Part shown: positions 41,967 through 51,313 of the stretch, in pieces
Position numbering within the stretch: the stretch's first letter is position 1
Layout: each line of letters begins with the position of its first letter
Assembly: GCF_023935105.1 (NCBI RefSeq)
Contig: NZ_CP096040.1
Coordinates: 558,001 to 622,000, forward strand
Direction of reading: 5' to 3'
Origin: Caulobacter segnis
GTDB taxonomy: Bacteria; Pseudomonadota; Alphaproteobacteria; Caulobacterales; Caulobacteraceae
Length of the DNA: 64,000 nucleotides
Made by a program: the position numbers and the translations under genes
Notes under the pieces: generated by a model
Database searches by the model: none
The model's input: the letters and a program-made list of their open reading frames with translations, nothing else
Told to the model about the DNA's origin: nothing

Positions 41967-43664
41967 ATGAGCAAGAGGTGGTGGTTGATCGGCGTCGCGG
42001 CGCTGGCGCTGGCCGCGCCGGCGGGCGCGGGTGAAGTAAACGGCAAGGTCACGGGACCAAGCGGCGCGCCGGTGGCCGGGGCCAGGGTGATGATCAACGA
42101 CCTGCTGCGCGGTGACACGACCGAGGGCGACGGCGTCTTCGATCTGCCGCGTCTGCCGGCCGGAGACTACGAGGTCTCGGTCACGGCGATGGGTCTGGCC
42201 AGCCAGACCCGCTCGGTGAGCGTTCCGCGGGACGGCGTGGCGCGGCTGGATGTCCAGCTGGCCCCCAACACGGCCCTGCCCAGGGCGGCGGCGATGAACG
42301 CCGAACCGGCGGCCGAGCATCTGGCGCAGAAACAGGCCTATCTGAACACCATCAAACCGACCGCCGCGCGCAAGCCCAACATCGTGGTCCTGCTGTTCGA
42401 CGACCTGGGCTATGGCGACCTGTCCTCGTACGGCAACCAGCTGATCAAGACACCCCATATCGACGCCCTGGCGGCCAAGGGCATGAAGCTGACCCAGTTC
42501 TATTCGGGCTCGCCGGTGTGCACGCCCTCTCGCGCCGCGCTGCTGACCGGACGCTATCCGACCCGTTCGCGGGCCGCCAACCACGTGTTCTTCCCCAGCG
42601 ACAATCCGATGGCCCAGATCCGGCGCTCGGCCGGCTACGCCAACGCCATCCCCGCCGACGAGGTGCTGCTGCCCGAGGTCCTGTCGCGCGCCGGCTATCG
42701 CACCGGCGCCTTCGGCAAGTGGCACCTGGGCGATACGGCGGGCCATCGCCCGACCGACCTCGGCTTCCAGACCTATTTCGGCGTGCTCTACAGCAACGAC
42801 ATGAGCCCGCTGACGATCTGGCGCGGGACCGGCGTCGACACGCCGCCGGACAAGACCGACCAGCGCACCCTGACCGAACGGTTCACCGACGAGGCCATCG
42901 GCTTCATGCGGGCCAATGCCGACCAGCCGTTCTTCGCCTATGTCCCGTTCACCGCGCCGCACCTGCCGCACTTCCCCAATCCCAAGCATCAGGGCGTGTC
43001 GGAGGGCGGGACCTATGGCGATGTGGTCGAGGACCTGGACGACAATGTCGGCCGGATCATGCGGGCGCTGGACGAGCTGAAGATCGCCGACGACACCATC
43101 GTCATCGTCACCAGCGACAACGGCGGCGACCAGGCCGGCAGCGTCGGCGCCCTGCGTGGCCGCAAGGGCGAGACCTTCGAGGGCGGCATGCGGGTGCCGT
43201 GCTTCGTGATCTGGCCGGGCCACACCAAGGCGGGCGCGGTCAGCGACGCCATGGCCATGAACATCGATCTGTTCCCGACGCTGCTGGCCGCCCTGGGCGT
43301 CCCGCTGCCGAAGGACCGGACGATCGACGGTCGCGACATGGCCGGCCTGCTGTCCGGCGGCGCCTCGCCCCACGACTATCTCTATTACGTCACGGCGCTG
43401 TCGGGCGAGTTCCAGGCGGTGCGCGACACCGACTTCAAGTATCGCGCGCTGCTGTCGGAGAAGTGGCCGCTGGCCCCGACCGGAACGCCCCTGCCGCACG
43501 GCGCGCGCGCGGCGCTCTACCACATCAATGGCGACAACGAATCCCACGACGTCAGCGCCAAGCACCCCGACGAGGCCAAGCGGCTGTCCGAGCGTCTGGC
43601 CGCCTTCCGCGCCGACGCGGAAGCCAATCCGCGTGGCTGGACCGCCCAGGAGACGAAGCGATGA
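41967..43664 (+). CDS. Sulfatase with N-terminal carboxypeptidase-regulatory-like domain
   Basis: The product has 565 residues from the ATG at 41967 (GAGG five bases upstream), with a signal peptide to PAGAG. Residues about 28-95 form a CarboxypepD_reg-like beta-sandwich (GKVTGPSGAPVAGARVMIND, GDYEVSVTAMGLASQTRSV), unusual ahead of a sulfatase. The type I sulfatase domain starts near PNIVVLLFDDLGYGD. The catalytic Cys185 in VCTPSRAALLTGR must be converted to formylglycine. Metal and substrate motifs FGKWHLGD and TSDNGGDQ are present. It is coupled to the second sulfatase (ATGA). Confidence 0.92.
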   Translation: MSKRWWLIGVAALALAAPAGAGEVNGKVTGPSGAPVAGARVMINDLLRGDTTEGDGVFDLPRLPAGDYEVSVTAMGLASQTRSVSVPRDGVARLDVQLAPNTALPRAAAMNAEPAAEHLAQKQAYLNTIKPTAARKPNIVVLLFDDLGYGDLSSYGNQLIKTPHIDALAAKGMKLTQFYSGSPVCTPSRAALLTGRYPTRSRAANHVFFPSDNPMAQIRRSAGYANAIPADEVLLPEVLSRAGYRTGAFGKWHLGDTAGHRPTDLGFQTYFGVLYSNDMSPLTIWRGTGVDTPPDKTDQRTLTERFTDEAIGFMRANADQPFFAYVPFTAPHLPHFPNPKHQGVSEGGTYGDVVEDLDDNVGRIMRALDELKIADDTIVIVTSDNGGDQAGSVGALRGRKGETFEGGMRVPCFVIWPGHTKAGAVSDAMAMNIDLFPTLLAALGVPLPKDRTIDGRDMAGLLSGGASPHDYLYYVTALSGEFQAVRDTDFKYRALLSEKWPLAPTGTPLPHGARAALYHINGDNESHDVSAKHPDEAKRLSERLAAFRADAEANPRGWTAQETKR

Positions 43665-45319
43665 AACCCATGCTCTCGACCCTTCGCGCACTGGGCGCGG
43701 CTTTGCTGGCGACGGCGTGCGCGGTGGGCGCGCGGGCCGAGCCGGCGCCGCCTCCGCCGCCGCCTGCGAGCCATCCCAACATCGTGTTCGTGCTGGTCGA
43801 CGACCTGCGCTTCGACGCGATGGGCTTCCTGAACCCGGGCCTGAAGACGCCCAACATCGACTTCCTGGCCCGCAACGGCGTCTACTTCCCCAACGCGGTG
43901 GTGACCTCGTCGCTGTGCTCGCCCAGCCGCGCGACGATCCTGACCGGGATGACGGCGCGCAATCATGGCGTCATCGACAACAACAATTCCTCGGAAGCGG
44001 GCCTGACCTTCTTTCCGAAATACCTGCAGGCGGCCGGCTACCAGACCGCCTTCGTCGGCAAGTGGCACATGGGCGACGCCAATGACGGGCCGCGACAGGG
44101 GTTCGACCGCTGGATCAGCTTCCTGGGCCAGGGCAACTATTTCCCGACCGACGGCCTGACCCCGCAGCAGGTGGCGGCCGGCCAGCGCAACATGCTCAAT
44201 GTCGACGGCAAGGAGACGGCGCAGAAGGGCTACATCACCGACGAACTGACGGACTATTCCATGGACTGGCTGGAGCACGGCCGCGACAAGTCCAAGCCGT
44301 TCTTCCTCTATCTGTCGCACAAGGCCGTGCACTCGGACGTCAAGGCCGCCGAGCGCTATGCCGACCAGTACAAGGATCTCGACATCAAGCTGCCGACCAG
44401 CATGGCCGACACGCCCGAGAACAATCGCGGCAAGCCGATGTGGGTGCGCAACCAGCGCAACAGCTGGCATGGGGTGGACTTCTTCTACAACCAGGACCGG
44501 CCGCTGAAGGACTACATGCGCGAGTACTATCGCGGGCTCAGCGCCGTGGACGACAGCGTCGGACGCATCCTCAAGTACCTGCGCGACAACCACCTGGAGG
44601 ACAACACCATCGTGGTGTTCTTCAGCGACAACGGCTTCCAGTTCGGCGAGCACGGGCTGATCGACAAGCGCGACGCCTACGAGGCCTCGATCCGGGTGCC
44701 GATGGTCGCCTATGCGCCGGGACGCTTCGCCAAGGGCGCGGTGATCGACAACCGGGTGCGCAACCTCGACCTGGCCCCGACCTTCCTGGACGCCGCCGGC
44801 GCGCCGCGTCCGGCCCAGTTCGAGGGCCAGAGCGTGCTGCCCCTGGCCAGCGGCAAGGTCAAGCCACAGGACTGGAAGGAGCAGGACTTCGTCTACGAAT
44901 ACTACTGGGAATGGACCTTCCCCCAGACCCCGACGACCTTCGCCATCGAGCGGGGGCGGATGAAGTACATCCAGTACCACGGCGTCTGGGACCTGGATGA
45001 GCTGTACGACCTGGCCAAGGATCCGGACGAGATGAACAACCTCATCGACGATCCGGCCTATCTCCAGGCCAAGATCGAGCTGCGCAAGGCGCTCTACCAG
45101 CAGCTGACCAACGCCAAGGGCCAGACGGTGGTGCCGTTCACCGAGCGCACCAGCCAGGGCCAGGTGTTCCGCAGCCTGGCCGGCGCCAAGGCCGCCGAGT
45201 TCCCCGAAACCTGGCTGCGGCCGGCCAACCCCGTCGACCGCTACAACGGACTGTTCCCGGACTCGCCCGCCAAGCTGGAGGCCCAGAAACAGGGCAAGCC
45301 GTACTTCCCGCGTCACTAG
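43661..45319 (+). CDS. Type I sulfatase (second)
   Basis: The product has 552 residues with a signal peptide and a proline run (EPAPPPPPPASHPN) before the catalytic domain. PNIVFVLVDDLRFDAMGF supplies the metal aspartates, and Cys86 in LCSPSRATILTGM is the formylglycine site. FVGKWHMGD and FFSDNGFQFGEHG complete the active site. The pattern is nearer N-acetylglucosamine-6-sulfatase or iduronate-2-sulfatase types than the first sulfatase, so the two may act on different sulfate positions. Both need the FGE encoded next. Confidence 0.92.
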   Translation: MKPMLSTLRALGAALLATACAVGARAEPAPPPPPPASHPNIVFVLVDDLRFDAMGFLNPGLKTPNIDFLARNGVYFPNAVVTSSLCSPSRATILTGMTARNHGVIDNNNSSEAGLTFFPKYLQAAGYQTAFVGKWHMGDANDGPRQGFDRWISFLGQGNYFPTDGLTPQQVAAGQRNMLNVDGKETAQKGYITDELTDYSMDWLEHGRDKSKPFFLYLSHKAVHSDVKAAERYADQYKDLDIKLPTSMADTPENNRGKPMWVRNQRNSWHGVDFFYNQDRPLKDYMREYYRGLSAVDDSVGRILKYLRDNHLEDNTIVVFFSDNGFQFGEHGLIDKRDAYEASIRVPMVAYAPGRFAKGAVIDNRVRNLDLAPTFLDAAGAPRPAQFEGQSVLPLASGKVKPQDWKEQDFVYEYYWEWTFPQTPTTFAIERGRMKYIQYHGVWDLDELYDLAKDPDEMNNLIDDPAYLQAKIELRKALYQQLTNAKGQTVVPFTERTSQGQVFRSLAGAKAAEFPETWLRPANPVDRYNGLFPDSPAKLEAQKQGKPYFPRH

Positions 45320-45328
45320 GAGGATCGG

Positions 45329-46288
45329 ATGGACACGGTCCTGGCGAAGGGGGAGACGCGGACGGCGGGCATGGTCCGGATCGACGGGCGGACCTTCGCC
45401 ATGGGCTCGACGCGCTTCTATCCGGAAGAGGCGCCGATCCGCCGCGTGCGGGTGGACGGCTTCTGGATCGACGAGACGCCGGTGACCAATCGCCAGTTCG
45501 CCGCCTTCGTCCGGGCCACGGGCCATGTCACCGATGCGGAGATCACACCCGATCCGCGGGACTATCCCGGCATGCCGCCCGAGATGGCCAAGGCCGGTTC
45601 GCTGGTCTTTCAGCCGCCGAAGGGACCGGTTTCTCTGGATGCGCCGCTGTCGTGGTGGGCCTTCACCTTCGCGGCCCACTGGCGCAAGCCCTACGGCAAG
45701 GGCAGTTCGACCCTGAACCTGCCGGACCACCCCGTCGTCCACGTCTCGTATCGCGACGCCGAGGCCTACGCCGCCTGGGCCGGGAAGTCCCTGCCGACCG
45801 AGGCCGAATGGGAGCTTGCCGCGCGTGGCGGCCTGGAGGACGCCGAGTTCGCCTGGGGCGACACGCTGGCGCCGGACGGCAAGATGATGTGCAACTACTG
45901 GCAGGGCGCCTTTCCGGCGCAGAATCTGCGCCTGGACGGCTTCGAGCGGACCTCGCCGGTCAGGCGCTTCCCCGCCAATGGCCACGGCGTCCACGACATG
46001 ATCGGCAACGTCTGGGAGTGGACCTGCGACTGGTGGTCGCTGCCGACGCCGAAGGGGCCTGGTTGCTGTCCGCCCAGCAATCCGCGCGGCGGTCCGATGG
46101 AGGCCAGCCTCGACCCCGCCCAGCCCCACGCGCCGATCCCGCGCAAGGTGCTGAAGGGCGGCTCGCACCTGTGCGCCGAGAACTACTGCCAGCGCTATCG
46201 GCCCGCGGCCCGCATTCCGCAGACGATCGAGAGCGCGACCAGCCACATCGGCTTCCGCTGTGTCGTGCGAGACGCTCCGCCAGGCTGA
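45329..46288 (+). CDS. Formylglycine-generating enzyme (sulfatase-maturing, SUMF1-like)
   Basis: This 319-residue enzyme oxidises the CxPSR cysteine of sulfatases to formylglycine with oxygen and copper. Family motifs are MVRIDGRTFAMGSTRFYPEE, PVTNRQFAAFV, LPTEAEWELAARGG, GNVWEWTCDWW and the C-terminal KGGSHLCAENYCQRYRPAAR. The two active-site cysteines are Cys282 and Cys287. There is no signal peptide, so maturation occurs in the cytoplasm before export. The gene follows the second sulfatase by 9 bases and completes a self-sufficient sulfatase module. Confidence 0.95.
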   Translation: MDTVLAKGETRTAGMVRIDGRTFAMGSTRFYPEEAPIRRVRVDGFWIDETPVTNRQFAAFVRATGHVTDAEITPDPRDYPGMPPEMAKAGSLVFQPPKGPVSLDAPLSWWAFTFAAHWRKPYGKGSSTLNLPDHPVVHVSYRDAEAYAAWAGKSLPTEAEWELAARGGLEDAEFAWGDTLAPDGKMMCNYWQGAFPAQNLRLDGFERTSPVRRFPANGHGVHDMIGNVWEWTCDWWSLPTPKGPGCCPPSNPRGGPMEASLDPAQPHAPIPRKVLKGGSHLCAENYCQRYRPAARIPQTIESATSHIGFRCVVRDAPPG

Positions 46289-46320
46289 CGACCCGCCCCT
46301 CGACGTTCGATCGAACTCGC

Positions 46321-46355
46321 GCCCCTCGGGTTTCCCTTTGCCCGAGGGGCTTTTT
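46321..46355 (+). terminator. Strong intrinsic terminator closing the sulfatase locus
   Basis: GCCCCTCGGG (46321-46330) pairs perfectly with CCCGAGGGGC (46341-46350) around a 10-nt loop, followed by TTTTT (46351-46355). It lies 32 nt after the FGE stop. Confidence 0.92.
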
Positions 46356-46518
46356 CTGACGTCATCGGAGGGGGGCGCGAGGCGCCGCCGGGCGGGGGTG
46401 GCTCAGAGACGCCAGGTCAGCCGGGATTGACCTTCAGGCCTGAGCGCGCCGCCGAACGGCGCTGAGCGCGATATGATCCGTTGACGGATGATATGGGCGC
46501 GATGGGGCGACACCATGC

Positions 46519-46689
46519 TTGCGAAGCCTGGAAGCCTTTAGGGAGACCATGCTGAGTGGTTCGGCCACCGCCGCGGCCGGCCGCAAGGGCCTGACGCAGC
46601 CGGCCGTCAGCCGCCTGATCGCCCAGCTGGAACAGGATGTCGGCTTCGAACTCTTCTATCGCGAGAAGGGGCGCCTGACGCCCCCCTAA
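46519..46689 (+). pseudogene. Truncated LysR regulator (HTH part only)
   Basis: From a TTG at 46519 the frame encodes only 56 residues, including RSLEAFRETMLSGSATAAA and LTQPAVSRLIAQLEQDVGF, and ends GRLTPP then TAA. This is a canonical LysR helix-turn-helix, but the effector domain is absent. The end of the frame touches the convergent antiporter gene (stop at 46698), so the 3' part seems to have been deleted. It could still encode a short DNA-binding peptide, but a relic is more likely. Confidence 0.7.
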
Positions 46690-46697
46690 TTGACGCC

Positions 46698-48329
46698 CTA
46701 CGAGCGCGCCCGCGCTTCGGCCAGGTCGAGGTCGCGGGTCAGCCGCGAGCGGACGCCGTCATTGACCACGCGTTGGCGCACCAGACGGCGCAGCGCCTCG
46801 CGCTCGGCCTCCAAGGCCTTGAGGCGAACATCCTTCTCGAAGGCCTGGCTGCGGCGGGCGGCGACCGCGACCTCGCCCGACTGGGCCAGGCTGTCCAGGC
46901 GGTCGCGATAGACGTCCGCGACCCGCGCCGTGGCGGCCTGGAAGTCGAGATCGGCGGCGTGGGGCGAGGCGGTCATCAATTGCTCGACCGCGTGGATCGC
47001 GGCGTTGGCCAGGGTCGTCCGGGCCTGCTGGGCCTGTTCCTGGCTGTCGGTGTCCGGCGGCAGCTGCAGGTTCTTCAGCAGCAGCGGCAAGGCGGTGCTG
47101 GAGATCAGCAGCGACAGGACGATGACGCCCGCCGCCAGGAAGATCGCCAGGTCGCGCGCCGGGAAGACCTCGCCGCTGGCGGTGACCAGGGGCAGGGTCA
47201 GGACGCCGGCCAGGGTGATGGCCCCGCGGGCGCCGGCGCAGGCCGTGGCGGCGATGATCTTCCAGTCCGGGCTGGCGCGTTCCTCGCCTCGGCGGCGCGC
47301 GCGCAGCAGGGTCAGCTTCAGCGAGCCCCACACCCAGGCGAAGCGCAGGAGCCCCAGGCCCAGGGTGATGGCCACGACATAGACGCCCAGCCACCAGGCT
47401 TGGTGGTGGCCCGTGGTGCGCACGGTCTCGACCGCGCCGGCCAGGATCGAGGGCAGCTGCTCGCCCAGCAGCACGAAGATCACGCCGTTGGCGGTGAACT
47501 GCAGGGTGTCCCAGACCATGTTGCGGCGGACGCGGGTGGCGGCCACGGTCTGGCGGGCGGCTTCGGAGAAGCTCATCGCCACGCCGGCGGCAACGGCGGC
47601 CAGGATGCCCGAGGCGTGGACCTTTTCGGCCAGCAGGTAGGCGGCGAACGGGATCAGCAGGCTGACCAGGGTCTGGGGACCGGCGTCCTCGGCGCTCTTG
47701 CGCGAGAGCCAGGCGTTGAGGGTGGTGACGACCAGGGTGGTCAGCACGCCGATGGCGATCCCGGCCAGGGCGACCCAGGCGAAGGTCAGCACCGCGTCGC
47801 GCAGCACGAAGGTCCCGGTCAGGGCGGCGGCCACCGCGAACCGCAGGCAGACCAGGCCCGAGGCGTCGTTCAGCAGGGATTCGCCCTCCAGGATGTGCAT
47901 CAGCCGCTTGGGGATCGGCACCCGCTGGGCGATGGCCGAGACCGCGATCGGGTCGGTCGGCGAGATCACGGCGGCCAGGGCGAAGGCCACGGCCACCGGC
48001 ATGGCCGGGATCATCCAGTGAATGAACAGCCCAGCGCCGACCACGGTCAGCACAACCAGGCCCAGGGCCAGCTCCAGGATCACCGGCAGGTCGCGGAAGA
48101 AGTCGTCCTTGGGGATGCGCCAGCCGTCCAGGAACAGCAGCGGCGGCAGGAACAGCAGGAAGAACAGCTGCGGATCCAGCGCCACAGGCGTCTTGGTCAC
48201 CAGGGCGATGAAGGCGCCCAGGCCGATCTGGACCAGCGGGGCGGGCACGGCCAGCGGCAGGAAACGCGCGGCCGCGCCGCTCAGCACGACGGCGGCCAGA
48301 AGCGCCAGGACGATCTCGACGGTCTGCAT
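46698..48329 (-). CDS. NhaP-type cation/proton antiporter (CPA1 family)
   Basis: This 543-residue inner-membrane protein has 10-12 hydrophobic segments. It shows CPA1 motifs LLFLPPLLFLDGWRIP, AAVISPTDPIAVSAIA (ion-binding Asp region), LEGESLLNDASGLV and CAGARGAITLAGVLTLP. The C-terminal ~110 residues (from about 430) form a soluble helical regulatory tail rich in Arg, Glu and Ala. It exchanges sodium or potassium for protons to hold internal pH. It diverges from the pectin locus and shares its promoter gap (48330-48537). Confidence 0.9.
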   Translation of the reverse strand: MQTVEIVLALLAAVVLSGAAARFLPLAVPAPLVQIGLGAFIALVTKTPVALDPQLFFLLFLPPLLFLDGWRIPKDDFFRDLPVILELALGLVVLTVVGAGLFIHWMIPAMPVAVAFALAAVISPTDPIAVSAIAQRVPIPKRLMHILEGESLLNDASGLVCLRFAVAAALTGTFVLRDAVLTFAWVALAGIAIGVLTTLVVTTLNAWLSRKSAEDAGPQTLVSLLIPFAAYLLAEKVHASGILAAVAAGVAMSFSEAARQTVAATRVRRNMVWDTLQFTANGVIFVLLGEQLPSILAGAVETVRTTGHHQAWWLGVYVVAITLGLGLLRFAWVWGSLKLTLLRARRRGEERASPDWKIIAATACAGARGAITLAGVLTLPLVTASGEVFPARDLAIFLAAGVIVLSLLISSTALPLLLKNLQLPPDTDSQEQAQQARTTLANAAIHAVEQLMTASPHAADLDFQAATARVADVYRDRLDSLAQSGEVAVAARRSQAFEKDVRLKALEAEREALRRLVRQRVVNDGVRSRLTRDLDLAEARARS

Positions 48330-48462
48330 GCGGGTGTATGGTCCTTTCGAGGTCTAGCCCTTTTATCGGAAGGCTCGGGGGCTTGTCCTCGCTTCCGGAA
48401 ACTCGAACCGACCGGAACGCGGCGGACACGCTGGCCGCGCTCAACCTCGCGACGGTCTTTCA

Positions 48463-48478
48463 CAATATGAGATTGTTT
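48463..48478. promoter_or_regulatory. Shared promoter motif, copy 1
   Basis: CAATATGAGATTGTTT lies 60 bp before the six-hairpin glycosidase gene. Its near copy CAAAATGAGATTGTTT occurs on the other strand at 51112-51127, ahead of the TonB receptor of the same locus (15 of 16 bases match). A common regulator or promoter element is likely. Confidence 0.5.
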
Positions 48479-48537
48479 CCTATAGAATGGAATGAAGCGG
48501 TCCGGCGGCGTTCGGAGCGGCAGTTAGGGAGTAGATG

Positions 48538-50802
48538 ATGCGACGCGCGCTTCTGGCCGGCTTGGCCGTCTTCGCACTGGCCCCCGTTGTCCTGGCCGCG
48601 CCGGCCCTGGCCCAGCCCATCGACCGCCATGCGCTGGTCAGTCGTCACGACGTCAGACTGACCAAGGTCGATCCATCCGCGCCGCTGATGGTCGGCAATG
48701 GCCAGATCGGCTTCACCGCCGACATCACCGGCCTGCAGACCTTTCCCGAGGCCTATTCCAAGATCGCGCCGCTGCTGACCGAGGCCCAGTGGGCCTGGCA
48801 CGCTTTCCCGAACCCGAACAACTACACCTATGCCGACGGGACCGTGCCGATCGACGTGCGCGGGACGAAGCAGCCCTACGCCTACATGAAGGACTGGAAC
48901 GAGGCCCAGACCCGGCCGGCCCTGGCCTATCTGCGCGAGAACCCGCACCGCTTCTCGCTGGGCCGCGTGGCCCTGGACCTGCGCGACAAGGCCGGCAAGC
49001 CCGCCCGGTTCGAGGACCTGACCGCGACCGATCAGACCCTGGATCTGTGGAGCGGCGTGCTGACCAGCCGCTTCACCTACGACGGCGAGGCCGTTACCGT
49101 CCGCACTCGCGTGCACCCGACCCTGGACATGATCGTGGTCGACGTGGACTCGGCGCTGGTCGAGCAAGGCCGACTGAAGCTGTCGGTGAAGTTCCCAGGC
49201 GTTTCGAAGAACCTGAACCCCGATCCTTCGGACTGGAGCCATCCTGAGCTGCACACGACCAAGGTCACGGGCGAGGGAGCCCGCCGCCTCGACGTCGCGC
49301 GCCAGATCGACGCCACCCGCTACGTCACCGCCTTGCAGGCCGACCGCGCGGTCGACTTCACCGCCGCCGGGCCGCACGCCTTCGTGGTCGCGCCCAAGGC
49401 CAAGGGGCGAACCCTGGGGCTGGAGGTCGCCTTCTCGCGGACGGCCCTGCCAAAGGCGCTGCCCAGCGTGACCGTCGCCGACCAGGCCACGCGGGCCCAC
49501 TGGAAATCGTATTGGACGCAGGGCGCGGCCGTGGATTTCTCGGGCAGCACCGACCCTCGCGCGGCCGAGCTGGAGCGCCGGGTGGTGCTGTCGCGCTATC
49601 TGATGGCCCTGAACGGCGCCGGCGAGGTCCCGCCGCAGGAGGAGGGCCTGTTCTCCAACAGCTGGAACGGCAAGTTCCACCTCGAGATGCACGCTTGGCA
49701 CGCCGGCCATTTCGCGCTCTGGAACCAGCCGGAATATCTGGAGCGCAGCCTGCCCTGGTACCTGGGCCACCTGAAGGACGCCAAGGCCCGCGCCGCCAGC
49801 CACGGCCTGAAGGGCGCCTGGTGGCCCAAGATGGTCGGGCCCGACGGCGTCGACAGTCCCTCCAAGGTCTCGCCCTTCATCATGTGGCAGCAGCCGCATC
49901 CGATCTGGATGTCCGAGCTGGTCTGGCGCGACAAGCCGACCAAGGCGACTCTGGCCAAGTACGGCGCCCTGGTCTCCGAGACCGCCGACCTGCTGGCCAG
50001 CTTCCCGCATCGCGACGACAAGGGCCGCTATGTGCTGGGCCCGCCGATCATCCCGGTGCAGGAGAACTACGACCCGCTCACCACCTTCAACCCGGCCTTC
50101 GAGCTGGAATACTACCGCTGGGGCCTGGAGACCGCGCAGCAGTGGCGGGTCCGCCAAGGGCTGGCGCGCAAACCCGAGTGGGACGCGGTGATCAAGGGCC
50201 TGGCCCCGCTGGCGACCAAGGACGGCCTCTATCTGCCCACCGAGTCGACGCCCGACTTCTGGGACGTGGCCAGGAGCAAGGATTGCTCCAAGCACGCGGT
50301 CGGCGAGAAATGCATGAACCGCGACCACCCCTCGTTCCTGATGGCCTACGGCCTGATCCCCGGGAAGGGCGTCGATCCGGAGACCATGCGGCGCACGCTG
50401 CGGGCCGTCGAGACCGACTGGGACCTGCGCCAGACCTGGGGCTGGGACTATCCGATGGTGGCCATGACCGCCGCGCGCCTGGGCGAGCCGGACAAGGCCG
50501 TCGACTGGCTGTTCTTCGAGGCCAAGAACAACAAGTTCGGCGTCTCGGGCATGACCCCGCGCGTGCACCTGGACGAACACGCCCAGGCCTTCGTGCCCAA
50601 GGCCGGCGAGGGCGACCCGGTCGGTCCCGACGGCCCCGGCTACACCCGCGCCGCCGAGACCTATTTCCCGTCGAACGGCTCGCTGCTGGCCGCGGTGGCG
50701 ATGATGGCCGGCGGCTGGGACGGCTCGAAAGGCCCGACGCCGGGCTTCCCGAAGGACGGCAAGTGGGTGGTGCGGGCCGAGGGCTTCAAGCCGTTGCCCT
50801 AG
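48538..50802 (+). CDS. Secreted six-hairpin glycosidase-like protein (GH65/GH95-like fold)
   Basis: The product has 754 residues from the ATG at 48538, six bases after GGGAG (the ATG at 48535 is too close). A signal peptide ends near LAQPID. The N-terminal beta-sandwich contains PLMVGNGQIGFTADITGLQT. The C-terminal (alpha/alpha)6 barrel contains LFSNSWNGKFHLEMHAWHAG, PVQENYDPLTTFNPAFELEY and TWGWDYPMVAMTAARLGE. This architecture is shared by GH65, GH95 and related families. The exact family is not assignable by eye. The context (PL22, GH28, GH105) points to a rhamnogalacturonan or pectin side-chain sugar. Confidence 0.8.
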   Translation: MRRALLAGLAVFALAPVVLAAPALAQPIDRHALVSRHDVRLTKVDPSAPLMVGNGQIGFTADITGLQTFPEAYSKIAPLLTEAQWAWHAFPNPNNYTYADGTVPIDVRGTKQPYAYMKDWNEAQTRPALAYLRENPHRFSLGRVALDLRDKAGKPARFEDLTATDQTLDLWSGVLTSRFTYDGEAVTVRTRVHPTLDMIVVDVDSALVEQGRLKLSVKFPGVSKNLNPDPSDWSHPELHTTKVTGEGARRLDVARQIDATRYVTALQADRAVDFTAAGPHAFVVAPKAKGRTLGLEVAFSRTALPKALPSVTVADQATRAHWKSYWTQGAAVDFSGSTDPRAAELERRVVLSRYLMALNGAGEVPPQEEGLFSNSWNGKFHLEMHAWHAGHFALWNQPEYLERSLPWYLGHLKDAKARAASHGLKGAWWPKMVGPDGVDSPSKVSPFIMWQQPHPIWMSELVWRDKPTKATLAKYGALVSETADLLASFPHRDDKGRYVLGPPIIPVQENYDPLTTFNPAFELEYYRWGLETAQQWRVRQGLARKPEWDAVIKGLAPLATKDGLYLPTESTPDFWDVARSKDCSKHAVGEKCMNRDHPSFLMAYGLIPGKGVDPETMRRTLRAVETDWDLRQTWGWDYPMVAMTAARLGEPDKAVDWLFFEAKNNKFGVSGMTPRVHLDEHAQAFVPKAGEGDPVGPDGPGYTRAAETYFPSNGSLLAAVAMMAGGWDGSKGPTPGFPKDGKWVVRAEGFKPLP

Positions 50803-51313
50803 GCGCATCGGCTTTCAGCGACCCGATCAGACTCCCTATTGCCGCTCTATCCGGCTTTCGTCGGGGAGAGCGAATTCTGGGTTGATCAAATCTGAAATAT
50901 CGATTGGCCCCAGGTCGCGAAGAGCGCGCCTGGACCGATGCGGAGCGGGGTTCAGTCTCCCTATCGCAAAACCCGAGCTTCTCGAGATTGGTCGCCAGCT
51001 TGGTCTGGCGAAGCGACGCTTTCCGCAGGCGATCGAGACCTTAAGGGCTCGGCGGCCAGCCTTGCTGGCGGCTGCGATTCAAACTGGTAAATCCAGGATA
51101 TAATCTAGCAAAAACAATCTCATTTTGCGCGTCATGGGCCGGATCCGCATCGCACCTAGTTGGCCGCATGCGGCGAAACTGCGCCGAATTGGTAAGACCA
51201 GAGTTGCGATTTTCAGCGCAATGTTACAGGATGTGGATATATATCCCACATTGTGAAAACGTGGGTCGGTGACGATACCGGTGTCAAAACGCCGGCTAGG
51301 GGAGAAACACAGG
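50803..51313. promoter_or_regulatory. Control region before the pectin-locus TonB receptor
   Basis: No gene is seen. The part from about 51090 to 51290 is AT-rich and holds three candidate elements. They are the inverted copy of the shared motif at 51112-51127, the dyad TGTGG-N9-CCACA at 51232-51250, and CGATACCGGTGTCA at 51273-51286. The last two recur together in the GH105/LamG gap at 59158-59199. The receptor's GGAG (51301-51304) follows. Confidence 0.6.

Noticed and set aside
43517..46246. 909-codon minus-strand open frame
   Set aside because: It is antisense to a sulfatase and FGE with all catalytic residues; codon pattern and motifs support only the plus strand.
50882..51103. Short plus-strand frame in the promoter region of the pectin receptor
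   Set aside because: Its codon use is unlike the genome, it has no ribosome-binding site or recognisable motif, and it lies in a likely regulatory region.
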